This document shows, piece by piece, positions 37,497 to 47,169 of a stretch of 64,000 bases of DNA; position 1 is the first letter of the stretch, and each line of letters begins with the position of its first letter. The DNA is from Microbacterium croceum. Its GTDB lineage: Bacteria; Actinomycetota; Actinomycetes; Actinomycetales; Microbacteriaceae. The notes beneath the pieces are model-generated. The model saw nothing but the letters and a program-made list of their open reading frames with translations, did not search any database and had not been told where the DNA came from. The translations under genes and the position numbers were made by a program. The DNA is taken from positions 310,001-374,000 of the forward strand of contig NZ_JAHWXN010000002.1 in the NCBI RefSeq assembly GCF_023091245.1. The letters run 5' to 3'.

Positions 37497-39671
37497 ATGT
37501 ACCCCATGATCGATCCCGCACTCGCCGATGCCGGCCTCGGTGACGCCGAAGACGACGACTTCGACGCGAACGAGTCGCCCGATGCTCTGCTGCCCGACCA
37601 CCGCTACTTCGATCGCGAGCTGAGCTGGCTGGCGTTCAACCAGCGCGTGCTCGAACTCGCGGAGGACGCATCGCTGCCCGAACTCGAGCGGGCGAACTTC
37701 CTGGCGATCTTCGCGAGCAACCTCGACGAGTTCTTCATGGTCAGAGTCGCAGGCCTCAAGCGCCGTATCATGACCGGTCTGGCCGTGCCGACGAACATCG
37801 GCCGCTCCCCCGTCGATGCTCTCGCCGACATCTCCCGCGAAGCGCACGCGCTGCAACTGCGTCATGCCGAGGCATGGACATCACAGGTACGCCCCGCACT
37901 CGCCGACGCCGGCATCGAGATGAGCTCGTGGTCGGAGCTCACCGAGTCCGAGCGATCGGCTCTGTCGGAGTACTTCCAGCTCCAGGTCTTCCCGGTGCTG
38001 ATGCCCCTGGCTGTCGACCCCGCCCACCCCTTCCCGTACATCTCGGGCCTTTCGCTGAACCTCGCGATCCGCATCCGCAACGCCCGCACGGGGCGCCAGG
38101 AGTTCGCGCGTCTCAAGGTGCCGCCGATGCTCCCGCGGTTCGTCGAGGTGCCCGGCACCAGCGAGATCACGCGCTATCTGAGCCTGGAGGAGCTGATCGC
38201 GAACCACCTGGGCGATCTCTTCCCCGGCATGGAGGTGCTCGACCACCACGCCTTCCGCCTGACCCGCAACGAAGACGTCGCGATCGAGGAGGACGAGAGC
38301 GAGAACCTCATCCAGGCACTCGAGGCCGAGCTGCTCCGCCGGCGGTTCGGCCCGCCGATCCGCCTCGAGATCACGGACGACATGGATGCGGTGACACTGG
38401 AGCTGCTCGTGAAGGAGCTCGACATCACCGACCAGGAGGTCTACCGCCTCCCCGGGCCGCTCGACCTGCGCGGCCTGTTCGGGCTCTCCCGCATCGACCG
38501 CCCCGACCTGCGCTACCCGCCGCACCTGCCGACCACCGCTGTCGCCTTCCAACCCGGTGACAGCAACACCCGTGCCGACATGTTCGCGGCGATCCGCAAG
38601 TCCGATGTACTCGTGCACCACCCCTATGAGTCGTTCACCACGAGCGTGCAGGCGTTCCTCGAGCAGGCCGCCCGCGACCCTCACGTGCTGGCCATCAAGC
38701 AGACGCTCTACCGCACCTCGGGCGACAGCCCCATCGTGCAGGCCCTGATCGATGCGGCGGAGGCGGGCAAGCAGGTGCTCGCCCTGGTCGAGGTCAAGGC
38801 GCGCTTCGACGAGGCGAACAACATCGTCTGGGCGCGCAAGCTCGAGAAGGCCGGCGTGCACGTGGTGTACGGTCTGGTCGGCCTCAAGACGCACTGCAAG
38901 CTGGCTCTCGTCATCCGCGAGGAAGAGGGCACGCTGCGCCACTACTCGCACGTGGGCACCGGGAACTACAACCCGAAGACGAGCCGCATCTACGAGGACT
39001 TCGGCCTGTTCACCGCCGACGCCCAGGTCGGCAAGGACCTCACCCGCCTGTTCAACGAGCTCAGCGGCTACGCGATCGAGAAGAAGTTCAAGCGGCTTCT
39101 CGTCGCGCCCCTGCACTTGCGCAAGGGCCTGGTGCGCCAGATCGACGCTGAGCGCAAGAACGCCGAAGCCGGCAAGCCCGCCCGCATCCGCATCAAGGTG
39201 AACTCGATGGTCGACGAGGAGATCATCGACTCCCTGTACCGCGCGAGCGTGGCCGGGGTGAAGGTCGAAGTGTGGGTGCGCGGCATCTGCAGCCTGCGCA
39301 CCGACCTCGACGGCATCAGCGACAACATCACTGTGCGCAGCATCCTCGGCCGCTATCTGGAGCACTCCCGTATCTTCGCGTTCGAGAACGACGGCGATCC
39401 GCAGGTGTACATCGGCAGCGCCGACATGATGCACCGCAACCTCGACCGCCGCGTCGAGGCGCTGGTGCGGGTCACCGATCCCGCGCATCTCAAGGAACTG
39501 CTGGCGTTCTTCGACCTCGCGATGGACCCGGGGACGACCTCGTGGCACCTCGGTGCCGGCGGGGTATGGGAACGCCACGCCGTGGATGCCGACGGAAAGC
39601 CCCTGCTCGACCTGCAGGATAAGACCATGGGGTTGATCCAGCGGCGCCGTCGCGCACGGGCGGTGCGATGA
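37497..39671 (+). CDS. ppk1: Polyphosphate kinase 1
   Basis: A 724-residue enzyme making polyphosphate from ATP. Domain order: N domain (residues 30-140), head, then two PLD-like catalytic domains. The autophosphorylated His is in [13 protein letters not shown]; the second catalytic His is in [29 protein letters not shown] is in the C2 domain. It overlaps the Nudix gene by 4 bases; the phosphate locus around it fits polyphosphate turnover. Short start: ATG 37497 precedes a second ATG at 37506. Confidence 0.94.
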   Translation: MYPMIDPALADAGLGDAEDDDFDANESPDALLPDHRYFDRELSWLAFNQRVLELAEDASLPELERANFLAIFASNLDEFFMVRVAGLKRRIMTGLAVPTNIGRSPVDALADISREAHALQLRHAEAWTSQVRPALADAGIEMSSWSELTESERSALSEYFQLQVFPVLMPLAVDPAHPFPYISGLSLNLAIRIRNARTGRQEFARLKVPPMLPRFVEVPGTSEITRYLSLEELIANHLGDLFPGMEVLDHHAFRLTRNEDVAIEEDESENLIQALEAELLRRRFGPPIRLEITDDMDAVTLELLVKELDITDQEVYRLPGPLDLRGLFGLSRIDRPDLRYPPHLPTTAVAFQPGDSNTRADMFAAIRKSDVLVHHPYESFTTSVQAFLEQAARDPHVLAIKQTLYRTSGDSPIVQALIDAAEAGKQVLALVEVKARFDEANNIVWARKLEKAGVHVVYGLVGLKTHCKLALVIREEEGTLRHYSHVGTGNYNPKTSRIYEDFGLFTADAQVGKDLTRLFNELSGYAIEKKFKRLLVAPLHLRKGLVRQIDAERKNAEAGKPARIRIKVNSMVDEEIIDSLYRASVAGVKVEVWVRGICSLRTDLDGISDNITVRSILGRYLEHSRIFAFENDGDPQVYIGSADMMHRNLDRRVEALVRVTDPAHLKELLAFFDLAMDPGTTSWHLGAGGVWERHAVDADGKPLLDLQDKTMGLIQRRRRARAVR

Positions 39672-40645
39672 CACTTCGACAGACCCAGGAAGCGCCTCGC
39701 GCGAAGTGGACCGACAAGGCGGTGTACGCCGCCGGTGCGGTCGTCTGGCGTCTGGTCGACGGAAAGCTGCGCATCCTGCTGATCCATCGCACGAAGTACC
39801 GCGACATCACCCTGCCCAAGGGCAAGGTCGATCCCGGCGAGATGCTCGCCGAGACAGCGGTGCGCGAGGTGTACGAGGAGACAGGCATCCGCGTCTCGCT
39901 CGGCGTTCCCGTCGGCGTGAGCCGCTACGTGATGGCCTCGCGCAAGCAGAAAGTCGTGCACTACTGGGCCGCGGAGGCCACCGACGAGGCGATCCGCGCG
40001 TCGGCCTTCGTGCCCAACCGCGAGATCGCCGCGCTCGAATGGGTGAGCGTCAAGAAGGCCAGGTCACGACTCAGCTACCCGGTCGATCTGGAGATCCTCG
40101 ACTTCTTCTCCACGCTCGTCGACGACGGCGTGCTGCGCACATTCCCCGTGATCGCGCTACGGCACGCGAAGGCGCTCCCCCGGTCGGAGTGGGACGGCTC
40201 GGATGCCTCCCGCCCGCTGACCGAGCGCGGCCGCACCCAGGCCAAGTCCCTCGTCGGACCGCTCCGCGCCTTCGGCGTGCGCAAGATCATCACCAGTGAC
40301 GCCGAGCGATGCGTCCGTACCGTCGCACCTCTCGCGAAGGCGCTGGGGCGCACCCCCGTGCGGACCGAGAAGATCAGCCAGGACGCCTGGGAGGACGGCA
40401 CCGACGACCTCCGCTCGGTCGTCGGCCGCCGTGTGCGTGCCGGCAAGCCCGCCGTGCTGTGCAGTCACGGCCCCGTGCTGCCAGGACTCCTCTCCGAGAT
40501 CTCACTCGCGACCGGCACCATCCAGGGCTCCTACCTCAGCAGCGCGTCGGACCTCGAACCGGCCGCGTTCTCGGTCGTTCACCTCTCCGCGACCAACCCC
40601 GGCTCCGGCATCATCGCGATCGAGACGCACGTCCCGAAGGTCTGA
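39668..40645 (+). CDS. mutT1: Nudix hydrolase-histidine phosphatase fusion (MutT1-like)
   Basis: A 325-residue two-domain protein. Residues 15-150 form a Nudix domain, with box [20 protein letters not shown] matching Gx5Ex7REUxEExGU; residues 165-310 form a histidine phosphatase with [13 protein letters not shown] (RHxK). Mycobacterial MutT1 hydrolyses 8-oxo-GTP and dGTP and also Ap4A/diadenosine polyphosphates. ATGA overlap with ppk1 suggests coupled translation and a nucleotide/polyphosphate link. Confidence 0.9.
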   Translation: MTLRQTQEAPRAKWTDKAVYAAGAVVWRLVDGKLRILLIHRTKYRDITLPKGKVDPGEMLAETAVREVYEETGIRVSLGVPVGVSRYVMASRKQKVVHYWAAEATDEAIRASAFVPNREIAALEWVSVKKARSRLSYPVDLEILDFFSTLVDDGVLRTFPVIALRHAKALPRSEWDGSDASRPLTERGRTQAKSLVGPLRAFGVRKIITSDAERCVRTVAPLAKALGRTPVRTEKISQDAWEDGTDDLRSVVGRRVRAGKPAVLCSHGPVLPGLLSEISLATGTIQGSYLSSASDLEPAAFSVVHLSATNPGSGIIAIETHVPKV

Positions 40646-40737
40646 CCCTCCGCCACCTCGCTCCGCAGTGCCCGCGGTATCGAGTGGTTCCGGCGACCCC
40701 AGTGGCGACAAGGAGCGCACCCCAGAGAGTCGCCCGC

Positions 40738-40759
40738 CGTTCACCTGCCGTTCACCTGC
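40738..40759 (+). promoter_or_regulatory. PHO box of pstS (two perfect 11-bp repeats)
   Basis: CGTTCACCTGC occurs twice in tandem (40738-40748, 40749-40759), giving GTTCACC heptamers 11 bp apart, the known actinobacterial PHO box. A third heptamer, GTTAACC, follows at 40773. The pstS start is 88 bases away. RegX3 is the expected binder. Confidence 0.85.
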
Positions 40760-40846
40760 GCGGGAGAGTCTCGTTAACCGCCGCACATAGCGTCACTGTG
40801 TGCCCCGCACCGGGCCTCAACCCATCCACGATCGAATGGATCCACA

Positions 40847-41953
40847 GTGAAGATCTCCCGAATCGCTCGCATCGGCGCCATCGGCGCCGTCGCCGCCCTC
40901 GCTCTCGCCGGCTGTGCCGCGAACGAAGGCACCACCGGTTCCACAGACGCTCCCACCTCCGACGCTCCTGCCATCAGCGGCTCGCTGGTCGGCGCGGGCG
41001 CTTCCTCGCAGCAGGTCGCCATCCAGGCGTGGACCGCCGAGTTCCAGAAGACCAACCCCGACGCTCAGGTCGAGTACGACCCGCAGGGCTCCGGCGGCGG
41101 ACGCGAGTCGTTCCAGCAGGGCGCGGTGAACTTCGCCGGTTCCGACCGAGCGTTCAAGACCGACGAGATCGCCGCCGGCGGCTTCGGCGCGTGCGTCGAC
41201 GGTTCCGACATCATCGAGATCCCGGCATACGTCTCGCCGATCGCGATCGTCTTCTCGCTCGACGGCGTGGATGAGCTGAACCTCGACGCCAAGACCATCG
41301 CGTCGATCTTCGCGGGCAAGATCACCAAGTGGAACGACCCGGCGATCGCCGCGGACAACCCCGACGCCACGCTCCCCGACCTGGCCATCACGCCGGTCCA
41401 CCGCTCGGACAAGTCGGGCACCACGGGCAACTTCACCGACTACCTCGCGCAGACCGCTGGCGATGTCTGGACCGCGGGCAGCGTCGAGGAATGGCCGTCC
41501 GACCTCGCCGGCGAGTCCGCCGAGAAGACCTCGGGTGTCGCCAACGCCGTCAAGGGCGGACAGGGACTGATCGGCTACATCGACTCCTCGCAGGCAGCCG
41601 ACTTCTCGGCCGTCAACGTCAAGGTCGGCGACAACTTCGTGCCGCACTCGGCCGAGGGCGCAGCCGCGACGCTCGACGCCTCGAAGATCGAGGACGGCCG
41701 CACCGCCGGTGACCTCGCCTTCGCGATCGACCGCACCACCACCGCCGAGGGCGCCTACCCGGTGCTCCTGGTCAGCTACCTCATCGGCTGCGCCGAGTAC
41801 GAGGACGAGAACGTCGCGGCGCTGACCAAGGCGTTCTTCACCACCGCGATCAGCGCCGAGGGCCAGGACGCTGCGGCGGCCAACGCCGGCAGCGCCCCGA
41901 TCTCGGACGACCTGCGCACGAAGGCGCAGGCAGCGATCGACCTCATCAAGTGA
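40847..41953 (+). CDS. pstS: Phosphate ABC transporter substrate-binding lipoprotein PstS
   Basis: A 368-residue lipoprotein: GTG start, signal peptide, lipobox ALALAGC near residue 22. The phosphate-binding fold shows SLVGAGASSQQVAIQAW, ITPVHRSDKSGTTGNFTDYL (phosphate loop with Ser/Arg/Ser) and GLIGYIDSS. It delivers phosphate to PstCAB. A hairpin at 41959-41998 separates it from pstC, allowing higher expression of PstS. Confidence 0.95.
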   Translation: MKISRIARIGAIGAVAALALAGCAANEGTTGSTDAPTSDAPAISGSLVGAGASSQQVAIQAWTAEFQKTNPDAQVEYDPQGSGGGRESFQQGAVNFAGSDRAFKTDEIAAGGFGACVDGSDIIEIPAYVSPIAIVFSLDGVDELNLDAKTIASIFAGKITKWNDPAIAADNPDATLPDLAITPVHRSDKSGTTGNFTDYLAQTAGDVWTAGSVEEWPSDLAGESAEKTSGVANAVKGGQGLIGYIDSSQAADFSAVNVKVGDNFVPHSAEGAAATLDASKIEDGRTAGDLAFAIDRTTTAEGAYPVLLVSYLIGCAEYEDENVAALTKAFFTTAISAEGQDAAAANAGSAPISDDLRTKAQAAIDLIK

Positions 41954-41958
41954 TCATG

Positions 41959-41998
41959 AGACGGTCTCCGGGATGCTGCGGCATCCCGGAGACCGTCT
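41959..41998 (+). terminator. Hairpin between pstS and pstC
   Basis: A perfect 18-bp stem (41959-41976 with 41981-41998) with TGCG loop follows pstS directly. There is no T-run, so it likely acts as a partial terminator or stabilises the pstS message. Confidence 0.7.
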
Positions 41999-42043
41999 GC
42001 TCGCGTCAGACACCCGATCTCCCCTGAGCAGGAAGCAGCTCCC

Positions 42044-42994
42044 ATGACAGCCACGACCGTGCCGACGCAGACGCGCATCGTCGCGAAGAAGCGCGCCGGC
42101 GACATCTGGTTCTCCGGCACGGCGGTCGCCGCCGGATCCATGATCATGATCACGCTGGCCGCGGTCGCGATCTTCCTCATCGTGCAGTCGATCCCGGCGT
42201 TCGCCGCGACCGCCGAAGACGCCTCGCTCCTCAAGACCAACTTCTGGGACTACGTGGGTCCTCTGCTGTTCGGCACGGTGTGGGCGGCCTTCCTCGCGCT
42301 CCTCCTGGCCGTGCCGCTCTCGCTGGGTGTGGCCCTGTTCATCACCCACTACGCTCCCCGACGGCTCGCCCAGGGCCTCGGCTACGTCGTCGACCTGCTC
42401 GCCGCCGTGCCGTCGGTCGTCTTCGGCCTCTGGGGCATCCTGGTGCTGGCACCGGCCGTGCAGCCGATCTACGCATGGCTGAACACGAACGCCGGGTGGA
42501 TCCCCCTCTTCGGGGGCGTGGTGTCGCCCACCGGCCGTACGATCCTCACCGCCGCCATGGTGCTCGCGGTCATGGTCGTGCCCATCATCACCGCCATCTG
42601 CCGCGAGATCTTCCTGCAGACTCCGGTGCTGCACGAGGAGGCCGCCCTCGCACTCGGCGCCACTCGCTGGGAGATGGTGCGCATGGCGGTGCTGCCCTTC
42701 GGCCGCTCCGGCATCGTGTCCGCCTCCATGCTGGGCCTCGGACGCGCCCTCGGCGAGACCATGGCCGTCGCCATGGTGCTCTCGGTCAGCAAAGCCGTCA
42801 CGTTCGAGCTGCTCACCTCCACGAACCCGTCCACGATCGCCGCGAACATCGCACTGACGTTCCCCGAGGCGTACCAGATCAACATCAACATCCTCATCGC
42901 GACCGGTCTGATCCTGTTCGTCGTGACGTTCGCGGTGAACGCTCTCGCACGCTGGTTCGTGAACCGCCGCAAGGAATTCTCGGGAGCGAACTGA
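42044..42994 (+). CDS. pstC: Phosphate ABC transporter permease PstC
   Basis: A 316-residue permease with about six helices. The EAA-type loop is LHEEAALALGATRWEMVRMAV, the site that contacts the PstB ATPase, and the EAA segment precedes GRALGETMAVAM. It forms the channel with PstA. ATG 42044 is at the conserved end of a short gap. Confidence 0.94.
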   Translation: MTATTVPTQTRIVAKKRAGDIWFSGTAVAAGSMIMITLAAVAIFLIVQSIPAFAATAEDASLLKTNFWDYVGPLLFGTVWAAFLALLLAVPLSLGVALFITHYAPRRLAQGLGYVVDLLAAVPSVVFGLWGILVLAPAVQPIYAWLNTNAGWIPLFGGVVSPTGRTILTAAMVLAVMVVPIITAICREIFLQTPVLHEEAALALGATRWEMVRMAVLPFGRSGIVSASMLGLGRALGETMAVAMVLSVSKAVTFELLTSTNPSTIAANIALTFPEAYQININILIATGLILFVVTFAVNALARWFVNRRKEFSGAN

Positions 42995-42995
42995 C

Positions 42996-44099
42996 ATGAC
43001 CCTGACCGCCCCCGAATCCGCTCGAGCCGTGGCCGCCTCCCGCTCGACGGCCTCCCTCAGCTCGGGTCACCTCCCCCGCTGGTCGCCGTGGGCCCTGCTC
43101 GTGCTCTCGCTCGTCGTCGGCGCCACCCCGTTCGCGATCCAGGCCCTGGCCGCCGGGTCGGAGTTCAACGTCGCCGGCTCCGTCATCCTCGGCGCCATCA
43201 TCTACCTGGTCCTGATCTACGTCCTGTCGCGCATCATCGAGGGTGCACGCAAGGCCCTCGATCGGCTCGTCACCGGCGTGGTCACCGTCGCCTTCGCGAT
43301 CGCGATGGTGCCACTGGTCTCCGTCGCCGTGACCGTGGTCGCCACGGGCCTCGCGCGCTTCGACGGGTTGTTCTTCTCCTCGTCGATGCGCGGGGTGCTG
43401 GGTGAAGGCGGCGGCGCCCTCCACGCCATCGTCGGAACGCTGCTGGTCACGCTCGCCGCGGCCATCATCTCGATCCCGATCGGCCTGATGACCGCCGTCT
43501 ACCTGGTCGAGTACGGCAAGAACGGGCGGATGGCGCGCACCATCACCTTCCTGGTGGACGTGATGACGGGCATCCCCTCGATCGTCGCCGGTCTGTTCGC
43601 CTACGCGGTCTTCGCGCTGATCTTCGGACCGGGCGTGCGCATGGGTATCGCCGGATCCGTCGCGCTGGCGGTGCTCATGATCCCGGTGGTCGTGCGTTCG
43701 AGCGAGGAGATGCTGCGGCTCGTGCCGAACGAGCTGCGCGAGGCCTCCTACGCACTCGGCGTGCCGAAGTGGCTCACGATCGTCAAGGTGGTGCTGCCGA
43801 CCTCGATCGCCGGTATCACCACGGGTATCATGCTCGCCATCTCCCGCGTGATCGGCGAGACCGCGCCGCTGCTGCTCACGGCCGGCTTCACGGACGCCAT
43901 GAACTACAACCTGTTCAGCGGCCGCATGCAGACGCTGCCGGTGTTCACCTACTCGCAGTACGCGTACCAGGGCATCCCCGCCGAGGCGTATGTGGAACGT
44001 GCCTGGGCCGCCGCGCTGACCCTCATCATCATCGTCATGGTGCTCAACCTGGTCGCGCGCCTCGTCGCGAAGATCTTCGCACCCAAGACCGGCCGCTGA
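42996..44099 (+). CDS. pstA: Phosphate ABC transporter permease PstA
   Basis: A 367-residue permease, starting 1 base after the pstC stop. It has extra N-terminal helices (residues 25-90) compared with the E. coli form. NELREASYALGVPKWLTIVKV is the EAA loop and RVIGETAPLLLTAG the conserved later helix. Partner of PstC in the phosphate channel. Confidence 0.93.
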   Translation: MTLTAPESARAVAASRSTASLSSGHLPRWSPWALLVLSLVVGATPFAIQALAAGSEFNVAGSVILGAIIYLVLIYVLSRIIEGARKALDRLVTGVVTVAFAIAMVPLVSVAVTVVATGLARFDGLFFSSSMRGVLGEGGGALHAIVGTLLVTLAAAIISIPIGLMTAVYLVEYGKNGRMARTITFLVDVMTGIPSIVAGLFAYAVFALIFGPGVRMGIAGSVALAVLMIPVVVRSSEEMLRLVPNELREASYALGVPKWLTIVKVVLPTSIAGITTGIMLAISRVIGETAPLLLTAGFTDAMNYNLFSGRMQTLPVFTYSQYAYQGIPAEAYVERAWAAALTLIIIVMVLNLVARLVAKIFAPKTGR

Positions 44100-44129
44100 G
44101 CCGCAGACCCGACAAGCAAGGAAACTGCC

Positions 44130-44909
44130 GTGTCCAAGAGCATCGAAGTCAACGACCTGAACGTCTACTACAGCGACTTCCTCGCTGTGGAGGGCGTGTC
44201 CCTCAACATCGAACCCCGCAGCGTCACCGCGTTCATCGGCCCGTCCGGATGCGGCAAGTCGACGTTCCTGCGCACATTGAACCGCATGCACGAGGTCATC
44301 CCCGGTGCGCGCGTCGAGGGCCAGGTGCTGCTCGACGGCGACGACCTCTACGGCCCCTCCGTCGACCCGGTGACCGTGCGTCGCCAGGTGGGCATGGTGT
44401 TCCAGCGCCCGAACCCGTTCCCCACGATGTCGATCCGTGAGAACGTGCTCGCCGGCGTGAAGCTGAACAACAAGCGCATCTCGAAGTCCGACGCCGATGC
44501 GCTGGTCGAGAAGTCCCTCCAGGGAGCCAACCTCTGGAACGAGGTCAAGGACCGCCTGGAGAAGCCCGGCTCCGGCCTCTCGGGGGGACAGCAGCAGCGT
44601 CTGTGCATCGCCCGCGCGATCGCCGTCTCCCCTGACGTGCTGCTCATGGACGAGCCGTGCTCTGCCCTCGACCCGATCTCGACCTACGCGATCGAGGAGC
44701 TGATCGGCGAGCTCAAGACGGAATACACGATCGTCATCGTGACGCACAACATGCAGCAGGCCAGCCGCGTCTCCGACAAGACCGCGTTCTTCAACATCGC
44801 CGGGACAGGCAAGCCCGGCAAGCTCATCGAGTACGACGACACGACCTCGATCTTCACCACTCCGTCCGTGCAGGCGACCGAGGACTACGTCTCCGGCCGC
44901 TTCGGATGA
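44130..44909 (+). CDS. pstB: Phosphate ABC transporter ATPase PstB
   Basis: A 259-residue ATPase: Walker [19 protein letters not shown]-loop [15 protein letters not shown], signature [15 protein letters not shown], Walker [14 protein letters not shown] and [13 protein letters not shown], diagnostic for PstB. GTG at 44130 begins the conserved part. It energises PstCA and completes the pstSCAB operon. Confidence 0.95.
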   Translation: MSKSIEVNDLNVYYSDFLAVEGVSLNIEPRSVTAFIGPSGCGKSTFLRTLNRMHEVIPGARVEGQVLLDGDDLYGPSVDPVTVRRQVGMVFQRPNPFPTMSIRENVLAGVKLNNKRISKSDADALVEKSLQGANLWNEVKDRLEKPGSGLSGGQQQRLCIARAIAVSPDVLLMDEPCSALDPISTYAIEELIGELKTEYTIVIVTHNMQQASRVSDKTAFFNIAGTGKPGKLIEYDDTTSIFTTPSVQATEDYVSGRFG

Positions 44910-44928
44910 TCACGGGTTCGTGATCCGA

Positions 44929-44960
44929 AGGGGCTCGGGTGCTGCGGCATCCGGGCCCCT
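44929..44960 (+). terminator. Terminator of the pst operon
   Basis: A 14-bp stem with two G-U pairs (44929-44942 with 44947-44960) and TGCG loop lies 19 bases past pstB. The loop and flanking bases resemble the pstS hairpin. Confidence 0.65.
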
Positions 44961-45135
44961 CCTGTGTGTCGGGGTGAAAACCCAGAGCATCCGTCGTACG
45001 CACGGTGTGGCACGGCGCAACGCGCCGAAGGTGAGGACGATCGTCTGGTGTTTGTGAGGCATCACTGCTCCTGCACGGCCAGCGGATGCTGCGCGCGATC
45101 CACTGAGCATGGCTACGCGGATGAAGTGGTGAGCG

Positions 45136-46038
45136 GTGGACGCCCATGCTCGATCCATGTCCTTCGTCCGCGCCGCAACCGCCATGCGCGCGATCGGCCG
45201 TATGGCCCGTACCTCCGAGCTGCGAGCACGCGGTGTCACCACCGCGGAGTTGGCACGGGCGGTTCGCGCCGGTGAGATCCTGAGGCTACGGCAGGGTGTG
45301 TACGCACTTCCCGATACGCCTCCTCCGATGCAGCACGCGGCGTCTCGGGGCGGAACGATCGCCTGCGCAGAAGCCGCCGCCGCGTGGGGCCTCTGGGTGC
45401 TCGAACTTCCCTCACGCCATCACGTCTGGATGGGCACCGCCGGAACTCCGCGCTCGTCCTGTGCGGAGTGCGTCGTGCATTGGGATGCCGGACGCGTCGC
45501 TGTCGGCCAGCCCGCGCCTGTGGCCAACGCGCTTCTCCAGATGGCGACGTGCTGCGGAGAGGACGCATTCTTCGCAACTCTCGAGTCAGCGCTTCGCCAC
45601 TCCCTCCTCTCCCCCGCCGGTGTGCGGTGGCTGCAGCGGCATCTGCCCGTCTCGCTCCGTTGGCTCGTGTCGTTCGCCCGCGCGGACGCAGACAGCGGCC
45701 TGGAGTCGCTGATCCGGCTTCGTCTCCATCGCATCGGGATCACGGTCCGCTCACAGGTGCCCATCGACGGCGTCGGAGAGGTCGACTTCGTCATCGGCGC
45801 CCGACTGATCATCGAGGCGGACGGACGCGCGAATCACGAGCGCGAACGGGAGAGACAGAAGGACCTCCGCCGGGATGCGATCGCTGCGGCCGCGGGCTTC
45901 ACCACTTTGCGATTCACGTACTCGCTCATCGTCAATGACTGGCCACTCGTGCAGAGCGCCATCGTCAGCATGATCCACCGCAAGGCACACCTCGCAGAGG
46001 CCGACCCGGGTCACAAAACGGAGAGGATGCGATCGTGA
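45136..46038 (+). CDS. AbiEi-like helix-turn-helix plus DUF559 nuclease-fold protein
   Basis: A 300-residue protein. The N-terminal 80 residues resemble the AbiEi/type IV antitoxin winged helix (LRARGVTTAELARAVRAGEI, then LRQGVYALP). The C-terminal 100 residues resemble DUF559, a PD-(D/E)xK-like fold: SQVPIDGVGEVDFVIGARLI, then EADGRANHERER. No AbiEii toxin is adjacent. GTG 45136 is chosen; ATG 45157 is possible. Such proteins are common and mostly uncharacterised in actinobacteria. Confidence 0.72.
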   Translation: MDAHARSMSFVRAATAMRAIGRMARTSELRARGVTTAELARAVRAGEILRLRQGVYALPDTPPPMQHAASRGGTIACAEAAAAWGLWVLELPSRHHVWMGTAGTPRSSCAECVVHWDAGRVAVGQPAPVANALLQMATCCGEDAFFATLESALRHSLLSPAGVRWLQRHLPVSLRWLVSFARADADSGLESLIRLRLHRIGITVRSQVPIDGVGEVDFVIGARLIIEADGRANHERERERQKDLRRDAIAAAAGFTTLRFTYSLIVNDWPLVQSAIVSMIHRKAHLAEADPGHKTERMRS

Positions 46039-46111
46039 CAAGGCGCGCCCAGGCACGACTCTCCGACTCCGGGACAAAAGGTCTCTGTTTCGGCGCGCCC
46101 CGGGCGCGGAC

Positions 46112-46996
46112 TCAGTCGCGGGGTGAGAGCAGGTACGCGTTCAGCTCGGCCGTCAGTGTGTGGTCGACTGCGACATCCACGTCGTCGATCGCGGTGATCG
46201 GGGCAGCGAGGCGCACGCTCGAGACCAGCCAGGCGGCATCAGCCCTGGCGAGATCGGATGCCGGGATGCGGTCGTACCCGACCTCGAAGCCGCGATCGGC
46301 GAGGTGGTCGTACATGCTGAGCTGCGTGGTGCCGTGCAGGATGCCGCCGTTGGGGGCAGGAGTCACGAACCTATTGCCGAACCGCAGGATGAGCGAGGCC
46401 GTCGGCGCCTCCAGCACGAAGCCGTCGCTCGACAGGAAGATCGCGTCATCCGCCCCGCGCCGGTGGGCCTCCCGCAACGCAGCCATATTCACCGCGTACG
46501 ACAGGGTCTTCGCACCGAGCAGCAGCCAGGGCGCCCGCTCAGCCGCACCCAGGTCGTATCCGCGGTCGAGCGTCACCACGCGGATGCCGTTCTCGCGCAC
46601 TGCGCGGAAGTCCGCCGCCGGTGCGGCCGTGACCCAGGCAGTGGGGGTCGGGCCGTGCTCCACTCCCCGGCTGAGGATGAGCTTGATGACCGCCTCGCCC
46701 TCCCCGCACTGCTCCGCTGCGCTGTCGATGGCCTGGTGCCACTGGTGTGCGTTCGGCACCGGCAGGTCGCAGAGCCGCGCGGAATGCGCCAGACGCTCCA
46801 GGTGCGGCACCACCTCCTGCGCGTGTCCGTCGACCACGCCGATGGACTCGAAGACGCCGTCGCCGCGCTGTGTGCTCAACTCCCCCACGCTCAGCGCGGG
46901 TGCCGCCGCATCTACCGTGGTGAAGGTGTCGGAGTAGTCGTCGCGGACCTCATCCGCGACCACGGGATCGATCATCAATGCGAAGCGCCGGTTCAT
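46112..46996 (-). CDS. Class IV PLP-dependent aminotransferase (PabC/BCAT-like)
   Basis: A 294-residue fold-type IV enzyme. RGDGVFESIGVVDG opens the active-site region; LLGAKTLSYAVNMAALREAH contains the PLP lysine; DDAIFLSSDGFVLEAPTASL and ILHGTTQLSMYDHLA are PLP-phosphate contacts. This set suggests aminodeoxychorismate lyase (PabC, folate synthesis) more than branched-chain transaminase, but the distinction is not certain. It stands alone. Confidence 0.82.
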   Translation of the reverse strand: MNRRFALMIDPVVADEVRDDYSDTFTTVDAAAPALSVGELSTQRGDGVFESIGVVDGHAQEVVPHLERLAHSARLCDLPVPNAHQWHQAIDSAAEQCGEGEAVIKLILSRGVEHGPTPTAWVTAAPAADFRAVRENGIRVVTLDRGYDLGAAERAPWLLLGAKTLSYAVNMAALREAHRRGADDAIFLSSDGFVLEAPTASLILRFGNRFVTPAPNGGILHGTTQLSMYDHLADRGFEVGYDRIPASDLARADAAWLVSSVRLAAPITAIDDVDVAVDHTLTAELNAYLLSPRD

Positions 46997-47039
46997 GCTC
47001 CGAGCCTAGAGGTCGGGAATAGCCACCGTGCGTCCGCGT

Positions 47040-47045
47040 TACAAT
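47040..47045 (+). promoter_or_regulatory. -10 element TACAAT upstream of the small RNA
   Basis: TACAAT is a near-consensus -10, about 11 bases before the left arm of the closing stem. The -35 region near 47017-47022 is weak. It points away from any protein gene. Confidence 0.5.
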
Positions 47046-47050
47046 GGAGT

Positions 47051-47134
47051 GGCCGGGCCGCATAACCCCGGGCTCCATTTTTCGCCGCTGCGAGCGGCCT
47101 TCCGCCGAGAGGCGTTCTTGCGGCCCGGTCTTTT
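47051..47134 (+). ncRNA. Candidate structured small RNA with intrinsic terminator
   Basis: No protein gene explains this stretch. A 12-bp closing stem (47051-47062 with 47119-47130, one G-U pair) is followed by TTTT. Inside are two hairpins: a 6-bp stem (47084-47089 with 47093-47098) and a 4-bp stem capped by a GAGA GNRA tetraloop (47103-47114). A -10 element at 47040 would start it. The nearest genes read away (46996) or converge (47799 to 47170), so it is likely an independent transcript. I cannot match it to a known family. Confidence 0.5.
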
Positions 47135-47169
47135 CACATCCGCCCCGCTTCACGCGGCGCGCGGAGGTC

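Noticed and set aside
44961..45135. Gap between the pst terminator and the AbiEi-like gene
   Set aside because: No ORF with a good start, hairpin or promoter pair was found here.
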